DNA of 29,816 nucleotides, taken from Porogramme epimiltina (taxonomy: Eukaryota; Basidiomycota; Agaricomycetes; Polyporales; Polyporaceae). Location: positions 1-29,816 of the forward strand of contig FTLJ01001126.1 in the NCBI GenBank assembly GCA_900155495.1, read 5' to 3'. Under the pieces are notes generated by a model. That model was not told the origin of the DNA. It made no database searches and was given only the letters and a program-made list of their open reading frames with translations. Below are positions 20,909-29,816 of the stretch, piece after piece. The translations under genes and the position numbers were made by a program. How positions within the stretch are numbered: position 1 is the stretch's first letter; the number at the start of each line of letters is the position of its first letter.

Positions 20909-20921
20909 ACTCATCTAGTAT
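20909..20921 (+). promoter_or_regulatory. Shared pre-ATG element of the HET genes (HET4 copy)
   Basis: ACTCATCTAGTAT, identical to the HET1 element over 13 bp, ends 16 nt before the HET4 ATG although the flanking bases differ. Confidence 0.5.
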
Positions 20922-20937
20922 ATACTGCCCTAGCCTT

Positions 20938-23174
20938 ATGTGGCTTCTCAATACCACAACGGCTGTCCTTCGCCGCTTCAACGCCCCAGAGGACGTCCCC
21001 GGAGGATATGCCATCCTTTCCCATGTCTGGGGAAACCCCGAGGAGGAGGACACATTCCAGTCGGTACAAGCCGCAGCGATAATATGCGAGAATGCTGCTC
21101 GTGCTCGCCCTCACAATATGATGTCGGCAGACCCAAATGGGCAATTAAGCGATAGGAACCTTCTGGAGATTGTTATGGAATTACGGGAAACGGTACGGAT
21201 GCAGGCGGAGATGCTATCCAAGCAGGAGGACATGCTATCCGGGTTGTCGGCGAGGGTGGATCTTCTCGAGTTGGGATACTCACCGAGAACAGGTGTATCC
21301 CAGGGATTGCAAGGCGTGCAACCCGCCGTAACCGCGTCCCATCCCGAGAACACAGCGTACGCAGGCCCGCCTCCCGCTGTTCCACGTGACACGGACTTCG
21401 TCTCAGAGAAAATTCGCAAATTCCTCATCCAAGCCAAAACCGACGGGTACGATTGGGCGTGGGCAGACACATGTTGCATCGATAAGACGAGCAGCACAGA
21501 GCTCACAGAAGCAATCAATTCCATGTTTCAATACTACTCCCTCTCCGACATTTGCTACGCCTATCTCTCCGATGTTCCCGCAGACGGTATCACGACTACT
21601 TGGGACAGCCGCCCCAGAAGAATACCATCTAAATTCGTCGCCAGCAAGTGGCACAAGCGTGGATGGACGCTGCAGGAACTCCTCGCCCCACACAACGTCA
21701 TCTTCATGTCGAGCGACTGGACCGCCGTTGGAGACAAATACAACCTCGCGGAGACGCTGGAGCAAGCGACCAAGATCCCGAAGAGCGTGTTGCGTATGGA
21801 GGAGGACTTTACGACAAAGAGTATTGCAGCGCGCATGTCCTGGGCCGCGAGGCGAAAGACGACACGAGTAGAGGATGAGGCGTATTGTATGCTCGGGATA
21901 TTTGGCGTCAATATGCCTACGATATACGGAGAGGGGCGGAATGCGTTCTGCCGGCTACAAGAGGAGATAGTGAAGTCGTCCACGGATTCTACCTTCTTGG
22001 CCTGGGGATCTAGTTTCCGGTCGGCCTACATGCTCTGGGATGCCAAGGAACTGCAAGCCATTCAGAGGCAAGAATACTTTACGAGGTCCGACCGACAGGG
22101 AGTGCATGCACTCGCGCATTCTTCTATGCTATTTGATGGATCAGGAGATATAAAGACAGGGTATCTTTTGACGGATAAGCAGGTGAGCCTCCTTGGTGGA
22201 AATCATCATATACTGCCCGGCAAACACTGATTCCTGCTTGGGCTTGGTAGAGAAAATCGGTGCCTACCGGACCTATTGCATCCACAATTACTCAGTTCGG
22301 CCTCCGCGCCACACTCCCAGTGTTCAAGGTAGCAGAGTTGCGCTACATTGCGCTGCTAGGATGCTCCCACATCAACTCCTACGGGACAGAAGCACTGGTC
22401 TGCCTCGTTCTGCAGGGGGACATCACAGACGTCAGGAACAAACAGGAACGACCACATGTATACCATTGCTTGACCTCATACCGAGACGAGCATTGTATAT
22501 TAATTGGCCCAGAGCTCGCATCCCGGCTCAAATGGAAGCTCGAGGACATCCACATCTCCCTGCAACCTACCTATCGCGAAGAATCCATTAGCATCCGGAT
22601 GAGCATCGCACAGCTCATGTCCAGTTCCCCGCAGCGTCCATACCAGTTCACACCAGCCGCGATTGCTCGCTGGGAGAACGTTTATGACCTCCGAGACGGC
22701 CGCAGGGGGCAACGACTGGTGCTGTCCGATGTCCTGATGCCACTCCTCCCTTGGACTGGATCATCCCCGGTCGTCCTACTCTTCGATCACGTCGGTGGCT
22801 TCGGCGCAACGTACCGGTCAGCAATCACCCTTGGGCGCTGCACTATCCAAGGCTCTACTACCCCGCTCTTGGGAAACGGCGGCGATGCATCCATCCATCG
22901 TACTAGTACATCTACAGAGTCATGTACACTCGGACAGCACTACGCAGTCGTGAGTCACGGTCTGCGAGAGTTCGTCGGCAGACCCGACATGCTCCCCCCT
23001 TCCTCTAGCCACTCCTGTGAACACGACCACTTGGACTTCACACCTATTTCCGAAGATGCTGAGTGGGCTGAACACAGGTTGGACGGTGGACTGACTATTG
23101 TATACAAGTTTGACGGGGACCGTTGTATCCTGCGGGACTTGTACAAGAACTTTGGCCTCGGTAGTGATGCTTAG
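20938..23174 (+). CDS. HET4: intact HET-domain protein
   Basis: Exons 20938-22182 and 22251-23174 (intron 68 nt, GTGAGC...TGGTAG, phase 0) give 722 aa. HET motifs are all present: AILSHVWG (25-32), YDWAWADTCCIDK (171-183), KRGWTLQELLAP (240-251), RMSWAA (299-304), TTRVEDEAYCMLGIFGVNMP (308-327) and YGEG (330-333). Inside the HET region, between the first two motifs, is a long linker. It has a predicted coiled coil (about 73-112: LLEIVMELRETVRMQAEML, then KQEDMLSGLSARVDLLE), similar to HET2. The second half opens TQFGLRATLPV and keeps ISLQPTYREE, ITLGRC and HSCEHDHLDF. It ends earlier than HET5 and has no clear LEVDF. With HET3 it is the most likely functional member. Expected role: cytoplasmic self/non-self recognition leading to cell death. 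Confidence 0.92.
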
Positions 23175-24024
23175 TACAGGGTCAGTTTGACGAGGCTAGG
23201 ATTATAGGAATTATATATAATGGTAACAAGAGTAGTGCGCAAACATCATTTCCCCCCATCGCACATTCGCACAATATTGACGTAGCAGTACAGTCGCCCC
23301 ACAACCATCAAAGCCGGGAGATAGGGCTACGGGTCACACCTGTGAAGTAATGGGAACTCTCAATTGCAAGGGGCGGCGGCGGCGCAAGAGGCCTTGTCGA
23401 CTATGGAAGTCGTATGTTCGGTAGGCTTCCGCCTGCCGCCCATAAAGTGCATTTGCGGGGCTGTCTCCCTGATTTCCAATACTGACGTAAGGGATAATGG
23501 GGAAGTTTTCACAAAATAAGAAGCCTCCTAGACAATCCGTCCTTAACGCCAAAAAGTGGAGGAGAGAGCAGGAGAAACTTACATGAGCTGACTCGGACCC
23601 CTGTGGGGGCGGCGACATCGAGGATGCCATTGCAAGAGGTAGAGGAGATGGTGTAAAGCCCCAGGGGGGGCTCGTCCTTCTCCACCTCTCTGTGGAAGCC
23701 ATCGGATTAACGGGTTCTGCTGGGCTGCGTGGACCATACGGCGGCGGCGGCGGTAGGAGGATGCCACGGAGGGTCGCGTGAGCGTCTGCGCGACCTCCGC
23801 ACCAAGTCCATAAGCGCCAGAGAGGTGTGCTAGACGCCTTGTTCAGCCACATCGGAGTTTGAATAACCAGGCAAACCGGGTGGGATATTATCATAACGTC
23901 CGGTGGTCCATAAAGATAGAGGAGCTTAACGCTAGAGCCTGCCTCATGTACGACGCCAGGAGCAACGTCGCGGGGCCTGCGCCGGTCGGGGGCCGACCGC
24001 GACTTGCAAGCGGCGAGCTGCCGA
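23175..24024. other. Spacer downstream of HET4
   Basis: No assignable gene. A 237-codon minus frame (23334-24047) is rich in Pro, Arg and Ser and includes GGC/GCC triplet runs (about 23370 and 23748). It has no domain and overlaps the start of repeat R3, so I do not call it a gene. ATTATATATAATG at about 23210 is an AT-rich palindrome near the HET4 3' end. Confidence 0.35.
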
Positions 24025-25030
24025 GGTACTTTAGTCACGTGCCACACAGCCCGCCTTGCTCCGAGTCCTCCCTCGCTGCTGCTACTCTTTGCCTAGCCTC
24101 CGTCGTCTTCCCCTCCCCTGCTTCTTCGAGGACCTTGTGTCTCTTCCCTTGGCTAGGCTGCTCATTTATACTACACTCCCTGCGCCCCCTCGCTGTACGG
24201 GACGTACTCGCCATTCCCTAGAGCGAGTGAACAGTCGCGTCACAGTTCCAGACTCCTCCGACTCGCCACCGCGGACGCAAGACTTTCAACCTCCGTCTGT
24301 CACACTATGGCTATACTCCTCCTCGCCCCCGCCATATCCTGCGCATAGTATGGACTTCATGTCCCACCGTAATGTCAGTCGTACGACGTACGTTGACCCT
24401 CTTCACCGACTGCGTTCTCAGGCTGACACGTCGTTTTCTGATAAGAATGTCTGCCTCAGGCCTAGACACCTCCCCCTCTTTCACTACCACCTCCTTGAGA
24501 AGGTCGTCGTACAGCGGAGCATACCTTATACTGGCGTATTCGACTTCGTTGTCCCGACAAGGTCCTCCGTAAACACATTCTCGTCCCGAGGGTTGTCACC
24601 GAAGAGCCGCCGAGGATGTGGAGATATAGAGCTTCCTCGATGCCGTTGGGGTTATAACAAAGGGGGGGATTCGCGTGGCAGGAGAACGTAGAACGGCTGC
24701 TCCCCACACGTCCAGCGTTGTGGTCGTCATCGACGAAGTGTTGGACATCTGTGAGTCTATCAATTCATCTCTTCTCCCCTTCTTCTACGTGCGAAAATGT
24801 CCCCATGCACACCCACATTCATGTGTAGTCCCACTGTTTCCTACTCCCGCCGCGCATATGCCTACATCCGCCCCCCCTCGTAGTTGCATCGTTCGTTTTC
24901 TAGGATGTATAAACTACGATCGTTAGAGGCGAGCGGAGCTCTCAGGTCTCTATACCACCCTACGCGATGATAGGCTCTCCGCTCTCCCTTCGATATTGTC
25001 GCGGTATCGTTATTGTAACAGCGCAGTCTT
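24025..25030 (+). repeat. Family R degenerate gene copy R3
   Basis: Starts at a GTCACGTGCCA (about 24033) like 29109 and shares the pyrimidine-rich 5' part of R2. At about 24600-24770 the frame reads HRRAAEDVEI, a stop, SFLDAVGVI, and further on SSVVVVIDEVLDI up to GTGAGTCTATCAATTC. The putative intron and following GAGCGGA... segment align with R1 to about 24970. The stop and uneven frames argue for a decayed gene. A 211-codon plus frame (24056-24691) runs through part of it but is not shared in frame by the other copies. Confidence 0.5.
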
Positions 25031-26297
25031 CTCCATTCATATACATCTGCAATCTTATTGTGAAGCCCCTCCGATGCGTGTGTATGACGTCGTTCAAGTT
25101 CAAGTTATTGGATTGAGCCTCTCAAACTCGTATCGTCCCCAAACCCACGCAGATGGCATTCCCATTGAGAGAGGGCTTATCTCCCAGAAAGTTCGAGTGT
25201 GCTCCCCTGTCAAGCTTGCGGCTGATACGTGATCGTTGGTACCAACATTTGCCGGCTTACATTTCTATAGGATACATTTCCAAGGAACGGTTTGCTCACG
25301 GGAACGGCTTTGTCACCTCCGTGATCGCCCTCTCTCGTTTTTATACGTATCAAAGAGCACATGCATAGCCATGGGAAGTCCTGGATAGTATCTCATTCGA
25401 GCGCCGCTGACCTTGGACCTTGGCAGGTAGCATAACGCGAGGTCTTTTTAACGACATGACAAATCCCTTGTCTCGAATTCACCTCCACCTGCGGCGTAGG
25501 CATCGCGATGCTCTTACCGTAGAATGGATGTGTAGACAATTTCATATCGTCAAATCTTCCTCTCGTCCAGTACGAAGGCATGGGAATACTATGCATAGCG
25601 CACGTCCCAGTAGCGGTGAGTAATGCAGTCCACGTCAAAGAACCCCTGAGGGTGCGATCCTCTCCGTAGGACGGCGTGCTAACGGGCTGTGTTGCGAACT
25701 GATTCGGAGTGATAGATTACATTTATTTCGGTTTGCGCGTGGGATCCTCAACGCACGGAAGAACGCACAGCGCCCCGAACATGTCCAATAGATATATAGA
25801 TGTATCCGTAGTCTTAATCGATGTTCTAGGAGGATGGACGTGTCAACGTGTCAACGCGTGCGTCCCTCTTTAGAGAACATCCCGCCGAACGCGACTCTGA
25901 TCCGACTGCCACAGGACCTCGGTAGACATAACGGAGTCCGGTAAGACACTACTTCCTTCCGTTAGTGTCGGCCTTCGTTGACAGATCGCACCCACCGTCA
26001 AACTTTGGTCGCAAATCCACCTCAATCCTTCCCTCCTCGTCCTCGAGTGTACTACCTGAACTGATGCTATCATTGTTTATATAGCTACTTGCAACGAAGC
26101 ATCTAATTGCACAGCAGTGAACCTTGCCCCCAGATCCTTTCGCGCCTAACGCCCTCATCCCCGTGGAATCAACATATGTGGAACTGCCGTTACTTGAATA
26201 CCCGAACTTAGACCTCATCCGTACCCAAGGAGACGTCCATAGTAGACCGTAGCCACGGTGAGGCTCTAACCCTGAGTATCCTTACAATAGTCCGTCT
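25031..26297. other. Spacer upstream of HET5
   Basis: No assignable gene. Minus frames 25393-25638 (81 codons) and 25949-26218 (89 codons, with an acidic stretch TLEDEEGRIEVDL) have no recognised domain. They might be exons of an unidentified gene, but no convincing joints are seen. GTGTCAACGTGTCAACGCGT near 25840 is a short direct repeat. Confidence 0.35.
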
Positions 26298-26310
26298 TCT
26301 CATCAAGTGT
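26298..26310 (+). promoter_or_regulatory. Shared pre-ATG element of the HET genes (HET5 copy)
   Basis: TCTCATCAAGTGT, a diverged form of the HET1/HET4 element, ends 15 nt before the HET5 ATG. Confidence 0.3.
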
Positions 26311-26325
26311 CCCACTTGTAGCACA

Positions 26326-28489
26326 ATGTGGCTTCTCAACACAAGAACCGCCACTCTACAGCATTTTCATCGCCCAGAGGACGTCCCGGGAGGATACGCT
26401 ATCCTTTCACACGTTTGGAGTCCTGAAGGAGAGGACACATACCAAGAAGTGCAGCATGCTACCGAACTGTGCGAAGAACGGAATTCAGCCAGTTAGCATT
26501 CTCTCGTGCTTATTCGGGGACCTATTTTGCTTTCTAATCACATGACGAGTAGCGCGATCCAAGGTCGCTGGCGGCTTGATGGCCATGTATCCGCCCTTAA
26601 CCAAAGCTGCGTGCTGGCTAAAGTCTAAATTCCGCGCCCGCCCGCTTGTCGTCCACAGGGGGAAAGTATTGCTACCAAGTGAAACCATCAACCCACCCCG
26701 AATGCGCGGGGATTCCACTGCATACAAGTCCGCCGTCGGCCATACCTCCGTCACCCCACGGGATCTTATCTCGACCAAGATCCGAAACTTCCTGACTCAA
26801 GCCGAGAAAGACGGTTACGAATGGGCGTGGTCCGATACTTGTTGCATCGACAAGACGAGCAGCACTGAGCTGACAGAGGCGATCAACTCCATGTTCAGAT
26901 ACTACGCCCTCTCCGACGTGTGTTACGTCTACCTTGCGGACGTGCCCGCAGAAGCTCCTAAGCACGCCTCGCCATTCACCTCAAGTCGATGGCATACTCG
27001 TGGATGGACTCTCCAGGAGCCTCTGGCGCCGCAAAACGTTCTTTTCATGTCGCGCGACTGGACCCCCCTAGGGAACAAGTGTACGCTTGCCGAGATGCTC
27101 GAACGAGTGACCAGCATTCCGACGAGCGTTCTCCGGTTGGAGGAGGACTTTGCGACAATGAGCATCGCTACGCGCATGTCCTGGGCTGCGCGTAGAACGA
27201 CAACTCGCGTTGAAGACGAAGCGTACTGCCTTCTTGGTATCTTCGGGGTGAACATGCCGACTATATACGGAGAGGGGAGGAACGCGTTCTACCGCTTACA
27301 GGAGGAGATCGTGAGATCGTCTGTGGACACAACCTTACTCGTGTGGGGTTTTGACTTCGGATTTTGGGCGAACATCAAGGACATTGCTACGCTCGAGTCC
27401 ATGGCTAACACTCGGGGCACTGAATTTGAACACCCGCCAACACTACATGCGTTTGCAAGCTCTCCCCAGAAGTTCAGGAACTCAAGATATATAGAGGCGG
27501 GATATTGTTCCACTAGGGAATTAGTGAGCTTATTCTTGTTATCATGATCTTCCTCGCGTGATGCCAGTTCGACTTGGAATTCAGGCTGAGGCAGACAATT
27601 TGCTTTTCAGCGCGAATCGATGCATATTGGGACTGGGGCGTTCACAGTCACCCCCTTCGGCCTCCGCGTGACGTTGCCGGTATTCGAGGTCACACCCAGA
27701 CAGTATATCGCATTTTTAGGATGCTCTCGCAACCCAGACAACGTACAAGAGTTGGTTTGCCTTACCCTCCAGAAGACCAACCCATCTACCGTAGTAGCCC
27801 GAGGACAGCCAGCCATATTCCATTGTTCATGGCCTAACTACAAGTACATCACTGCGTCCTGCGAATTAGTCTCGAAGTTGAGGTGGAATCTGAGGGACAT
27901 TCACATCTCCCTCCGACCGGCATACCGAGAGGGAGCGATCGGTCCCCAGACCGCCATCTCCCGACTCATGGCTTGCTCTCCCGAGCGTCCATACCAGCTC
28001 AAGGCTTCCTTCATGAAGCGGTGGGCGCAAGACTATCATATTGTGTTGTTAGACGTCCGGATTCCGCCCCTTCCTTGGGACGGGTACACCCCAGCCACTC
28101 TACTCTTCAGGCGTCGGTACCCTAATAGCCTCTGGATCACGCTAACGCTTGGCCGCTGTATCGGGATAGGATCCGACTCGAGTACGTCAAAGCATTCCCG
28201 CGGTACACACTATGCGGCAGTCCGTTTCTATAGCGAATCCAGATGTCCGAACATACGGTCATTTACGCCTCTCCACCGTAAAACCGACCATCTATGCTTC
28301 TCCGGGACAGAATGGGAGCGGCAGCTCGAGGAGAGGGTCAACGGGACCCCGGATGTGAATGGCAGTTGTACCATTCGGTTTCGACAGAGTCCATTGCTTA
28401 CGGAGGGCTCCACGGTGCAATTGGAAGTGGACTTTACAAGCCATGTGTCGTTAGTGAGCAGTCTTCAATATTTTGACGAAGTCGGCTGA
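26326..28489 (+). CDS. HET5: HET-domain protein with uncertain N-terminal joint
   Basis: Translation from 26326 gives MWLLNTRTATLQHF, AILSHVW and EDTYQ, then a TAG at 26494. The rest of the HET domain lies in another frame from about 26607: PRDLISTKIRNFL, YEWAWSDTCCIDK, RGWTLQEPLAP, RMSWAA, TTRVEDEAYCLLGIFGVNMP and YGEG. A possible intron 26492-26606 (weak GTTAGC donor, CCAAAG acceptor) joins them. With the later intron 27524-27610 (GTGAGC...TTTTCAG) the model gives 653 aa. The N-terminal linker is then much shorter than in HET2/HET4 and has lost its coiled coil. If that intron is not used, the gene is broken. QEPLAP instead of QELLAP is another departure from all paralogs. The second half is complete: TPFGLRVTLPV, CSWPN, ISLRPAYREG, LTLGRC, HYAAV, TDHL and LEVDF. 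Confidence 0.78.
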
Positions 28490-29099
28490 TTTCTGAGCAT
28501 TGATGATATTGTCTATGGTCTTACGTAGTGCTTGAAATAAATTACGATCCTCGGACCACAAACCCTTGTCCTTCGCTCAAATTTCAACCCTAGAATGTTC
28601 GTCAGCCACTAAAACATTTGCAAGTGCAAATGTAAGTGGATACGGGATCGCCGAGAAAGCGAAAGCGATATTTTGGTGGCCATCGGGCAGATGCTTCGGA
28701 TTGTGAGGAAACGCCATCCTTGTAGAAGCGTACATACATCTCCCAATCTACTACGGGCCTTACTAGATGAGTATACAACATGAAACCTTGGCGATACTGT
28801 ACCATCGATTCTCGTCTCATCCCGTGCGCACCGCCAAAAAACGCTCGGTTTGGCCAGTACGGCGAGGACACTGCTGCATTCGAGGCATATTGAAGTGACT
28901 ACTAGCGGTAGGATTCTTCATGTAGGGACGACAGGGGCGTCAGTTCTGAGGTATTGAGTTCCTGACGAAGATCTACCGCGTTATGTTTGCATAGGCTCAG
29001 GCCCTCTATGATGGCGAGAGGATGTCGATGAAGGACTTTCAAAGGAGGAGCTTGACCGTCCGCCGAGTCCTGACGGCTGCGGCAGCCCGGGACGGACAA
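28490..29099. other. Spacer downstream of HET5
   Basis: No gene assigned. A minus frame of 89 codons (28602-28871) has protein-like composition (AFFGGAHGMRRESMVQYRQG, VVDWEMYVRFYKDG). It may be an exon of an unknown gene, though no domain, paralog or clear joint is visible. The frame at 28902-29156 has no features. Confidence 0.35.
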
Positions 29100-29250
29100 A
29101 ATTAGTGGCCGGTCACGTGCCAGATAACACAATACGCTCGCTCGTCCAGCCTTCATCGTGACTCGTCTTCTCTTGCTTCAATTCTCAAGACAGTCTATGT
29201 CTCTTAGCTTGGGCCCGCCATCCTCGCTTCCGGACTCGGCCACTGTACTC
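29100..29250 (+). repeat. Family R 5' fragment R4
   Basis: GGCCGGTCACGTGCCAGATAACACAA and the following CT-rich stretch with CTCTTAGCTTGG correspond to the promoter-like 5' part of R2 (about 19557 and 19697) and R3 (about 24033 and 24145). The rest of the unit is missing. The minisatellite starts about 40 bp further on. Confidence 0.35.
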
Positions 29251-29290
29251 CTCAGCGTCACGGCCATACCTGCTACGGGGCTGGGATAAT

Positions 29291-29412
29291 TTTGCGCGGA
29301 GGTGCGCGGCCTTGCGCGGACTTGCGCGGACTTGCGCGGCCTTGCGCGGCTATGGGCAGCGTAGTGGAAAGGCTTGCGCGGACTTGCGCGCAGCGGCGAA
29401 AATGCTTGCGTG
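29291..29412. repeat. 10-bp GC-rich minisatellite
   Basis: Six contiguous 10-bp units (29291-29350) of the form CTTGCGCGG(A/C), then three looser units at about 29373, 29383 and 29404 after a unique interruption. The repeat gives an Arg/Pro/Ser-rich translation on the minus strand that I consider non-coding. Confidence 0.8.
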
Positions 29413-29534
29413 GCCATGTGTGGACATGCAAAACTGTCAGTGCTTCTGGGTGCATTAATATATAGCATAATTACCGAGTGGTATTAATACTCTCAGAGGG
29501 TTGACAAAACCCAATCCTGCGCGTGTTTCGGGAA

Positions 29535-29620
29535 AGCCACATCAGGACTCGAACCGGCGCGCTCTCTGCGCTTAAGCGCCGGCACTACCCAGTCACCTCG
29601 AGCTCGTCGGCCGAGTCGGC
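29535..29620 (-). other. tRNA-like sequence (tRNA pseudogene or SINE head)
   Basis: On the minus strand a perfect RNA polymerase III B box, GGTTCGAGTCC (29545-29555), follows a GC-rich hairpin region with GCGCTTAAGCGC and an upstream GACTGGGTAGTGCC that resembles a tRNA D arm. The T stem has two mismatches, the anticodon stem does not form properly and the acceptor ends pair poorly. It is not a functional tRNA as far as I can see. A decayed tRNA or a tRNA-derived SINE fits better. Confidence 0.4.
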
Positions 29621-29816
29621 GGCCTTCTAACTTCTGGCTGTAGGTCGAGGGTATTTATCGTTTCCAATCAATTTCTATGAACAGGGATGGTCAATTTTAT
29701 AACATTGTAGTGCTTTCTGTGTGCCTCAGATCTTCTCAACTTAGCAAATAATTCATTTAAGTCAGGAGGTGACCTTGGCTTCCGCAGATTGATGCGCATT
29801 CCTGTAGCACAATGCT

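Noticed and set aside
23334..24047. Minus-strand frame of 237 codons
   Set aside because: Pro/Arg/Ser-rich with triplet runs, runs into the promoter-like start of R3, and shows no domain or intron pattern.
29802..29816. Possible start of a further HET gene at the window end (TGTAGCACAATG as before HET5)
   Set aside because: The 12-base match is intriguing, but the codon after ATG does not begin TGG as in every HET copy, and the pre-ATG element is absent. There is too little sequence to judge.
1..29816. CRISPR arrays, bacterial operons, integrases or insertion sequences
   Set aside because: No regularly spaced repeats with unique spacers and no transposase-like protein were seen; gene structure is eukaryotic throughout.

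Overview
The window looks like nuclear DNA of a basidiomycete fungus (Agaricomycotina; Polyporales would fit but is not proven). The genes are cut by short introns of about 50-160 nt with GTRNGT-type donors. The main families are HET-domain proteins of the mushroom type and a DUF6534 membrane protein, a family I know only from Agaricomycetes. GC is moderate and there are no bacterial operon signs. This is an accessory, recombinogenic region: most of it is paralogous copies, degraded copies and repeats.

The backbone is a head-to-tail array of five HET-domain genes, all on the plus strand, starting at 960 (HET1), 7652 (HET2), 16326 (HET3), 20938 (HET4) and 26326 (HET5), plus a decayed sixth copy near 11590-11750. 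HET3 and HET4 are open throughout as two-exon genes. HET1 carries an apparent one-base insertion in an A-run. HET2 has lost its whole C-terminal half. HET5 needs an unusual intron, or is broken, near its N-terminus. Four of the five share a 13-bp element lying 15-16 nt before the ATG.

Convergent with HET1 and HET2 lie two copies of a three-exon minus-strand gene (4019-4723 and 9042-9748) for a small secreted cysteine-free protein that I assign to the DUF3237 family. Intron lengths are identical in the two copies, so a segment of about 1 kb was duplicated. The second copy appears one base short in exon 2.

Between the HET relic and HET3 sits a 19-exon gene (13316-15495) for a seven-helix DUF6534-type membrane protein. 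With the junctions I propose, it is open over 354 codons.

The spacers hold several degraded copies of an unassigned intron-containing sequence (family R: 5700-6240, 19555-20530, 24025-25030, partial copies elsewhere), a 160-bp palindromic MITE-like element at 120-279, a 10-bp GC-rich minisatellite at 29291-29412 and a tRNA-like sequence with a perfect B box near 29550.

Taken together this is a birth-and-death cluster of allorecognition or innate-immunity type (HET) genes with repeatedly copied neighbours. That the secreted and membrane proteins work with the HET proteins is inference from proximity only.
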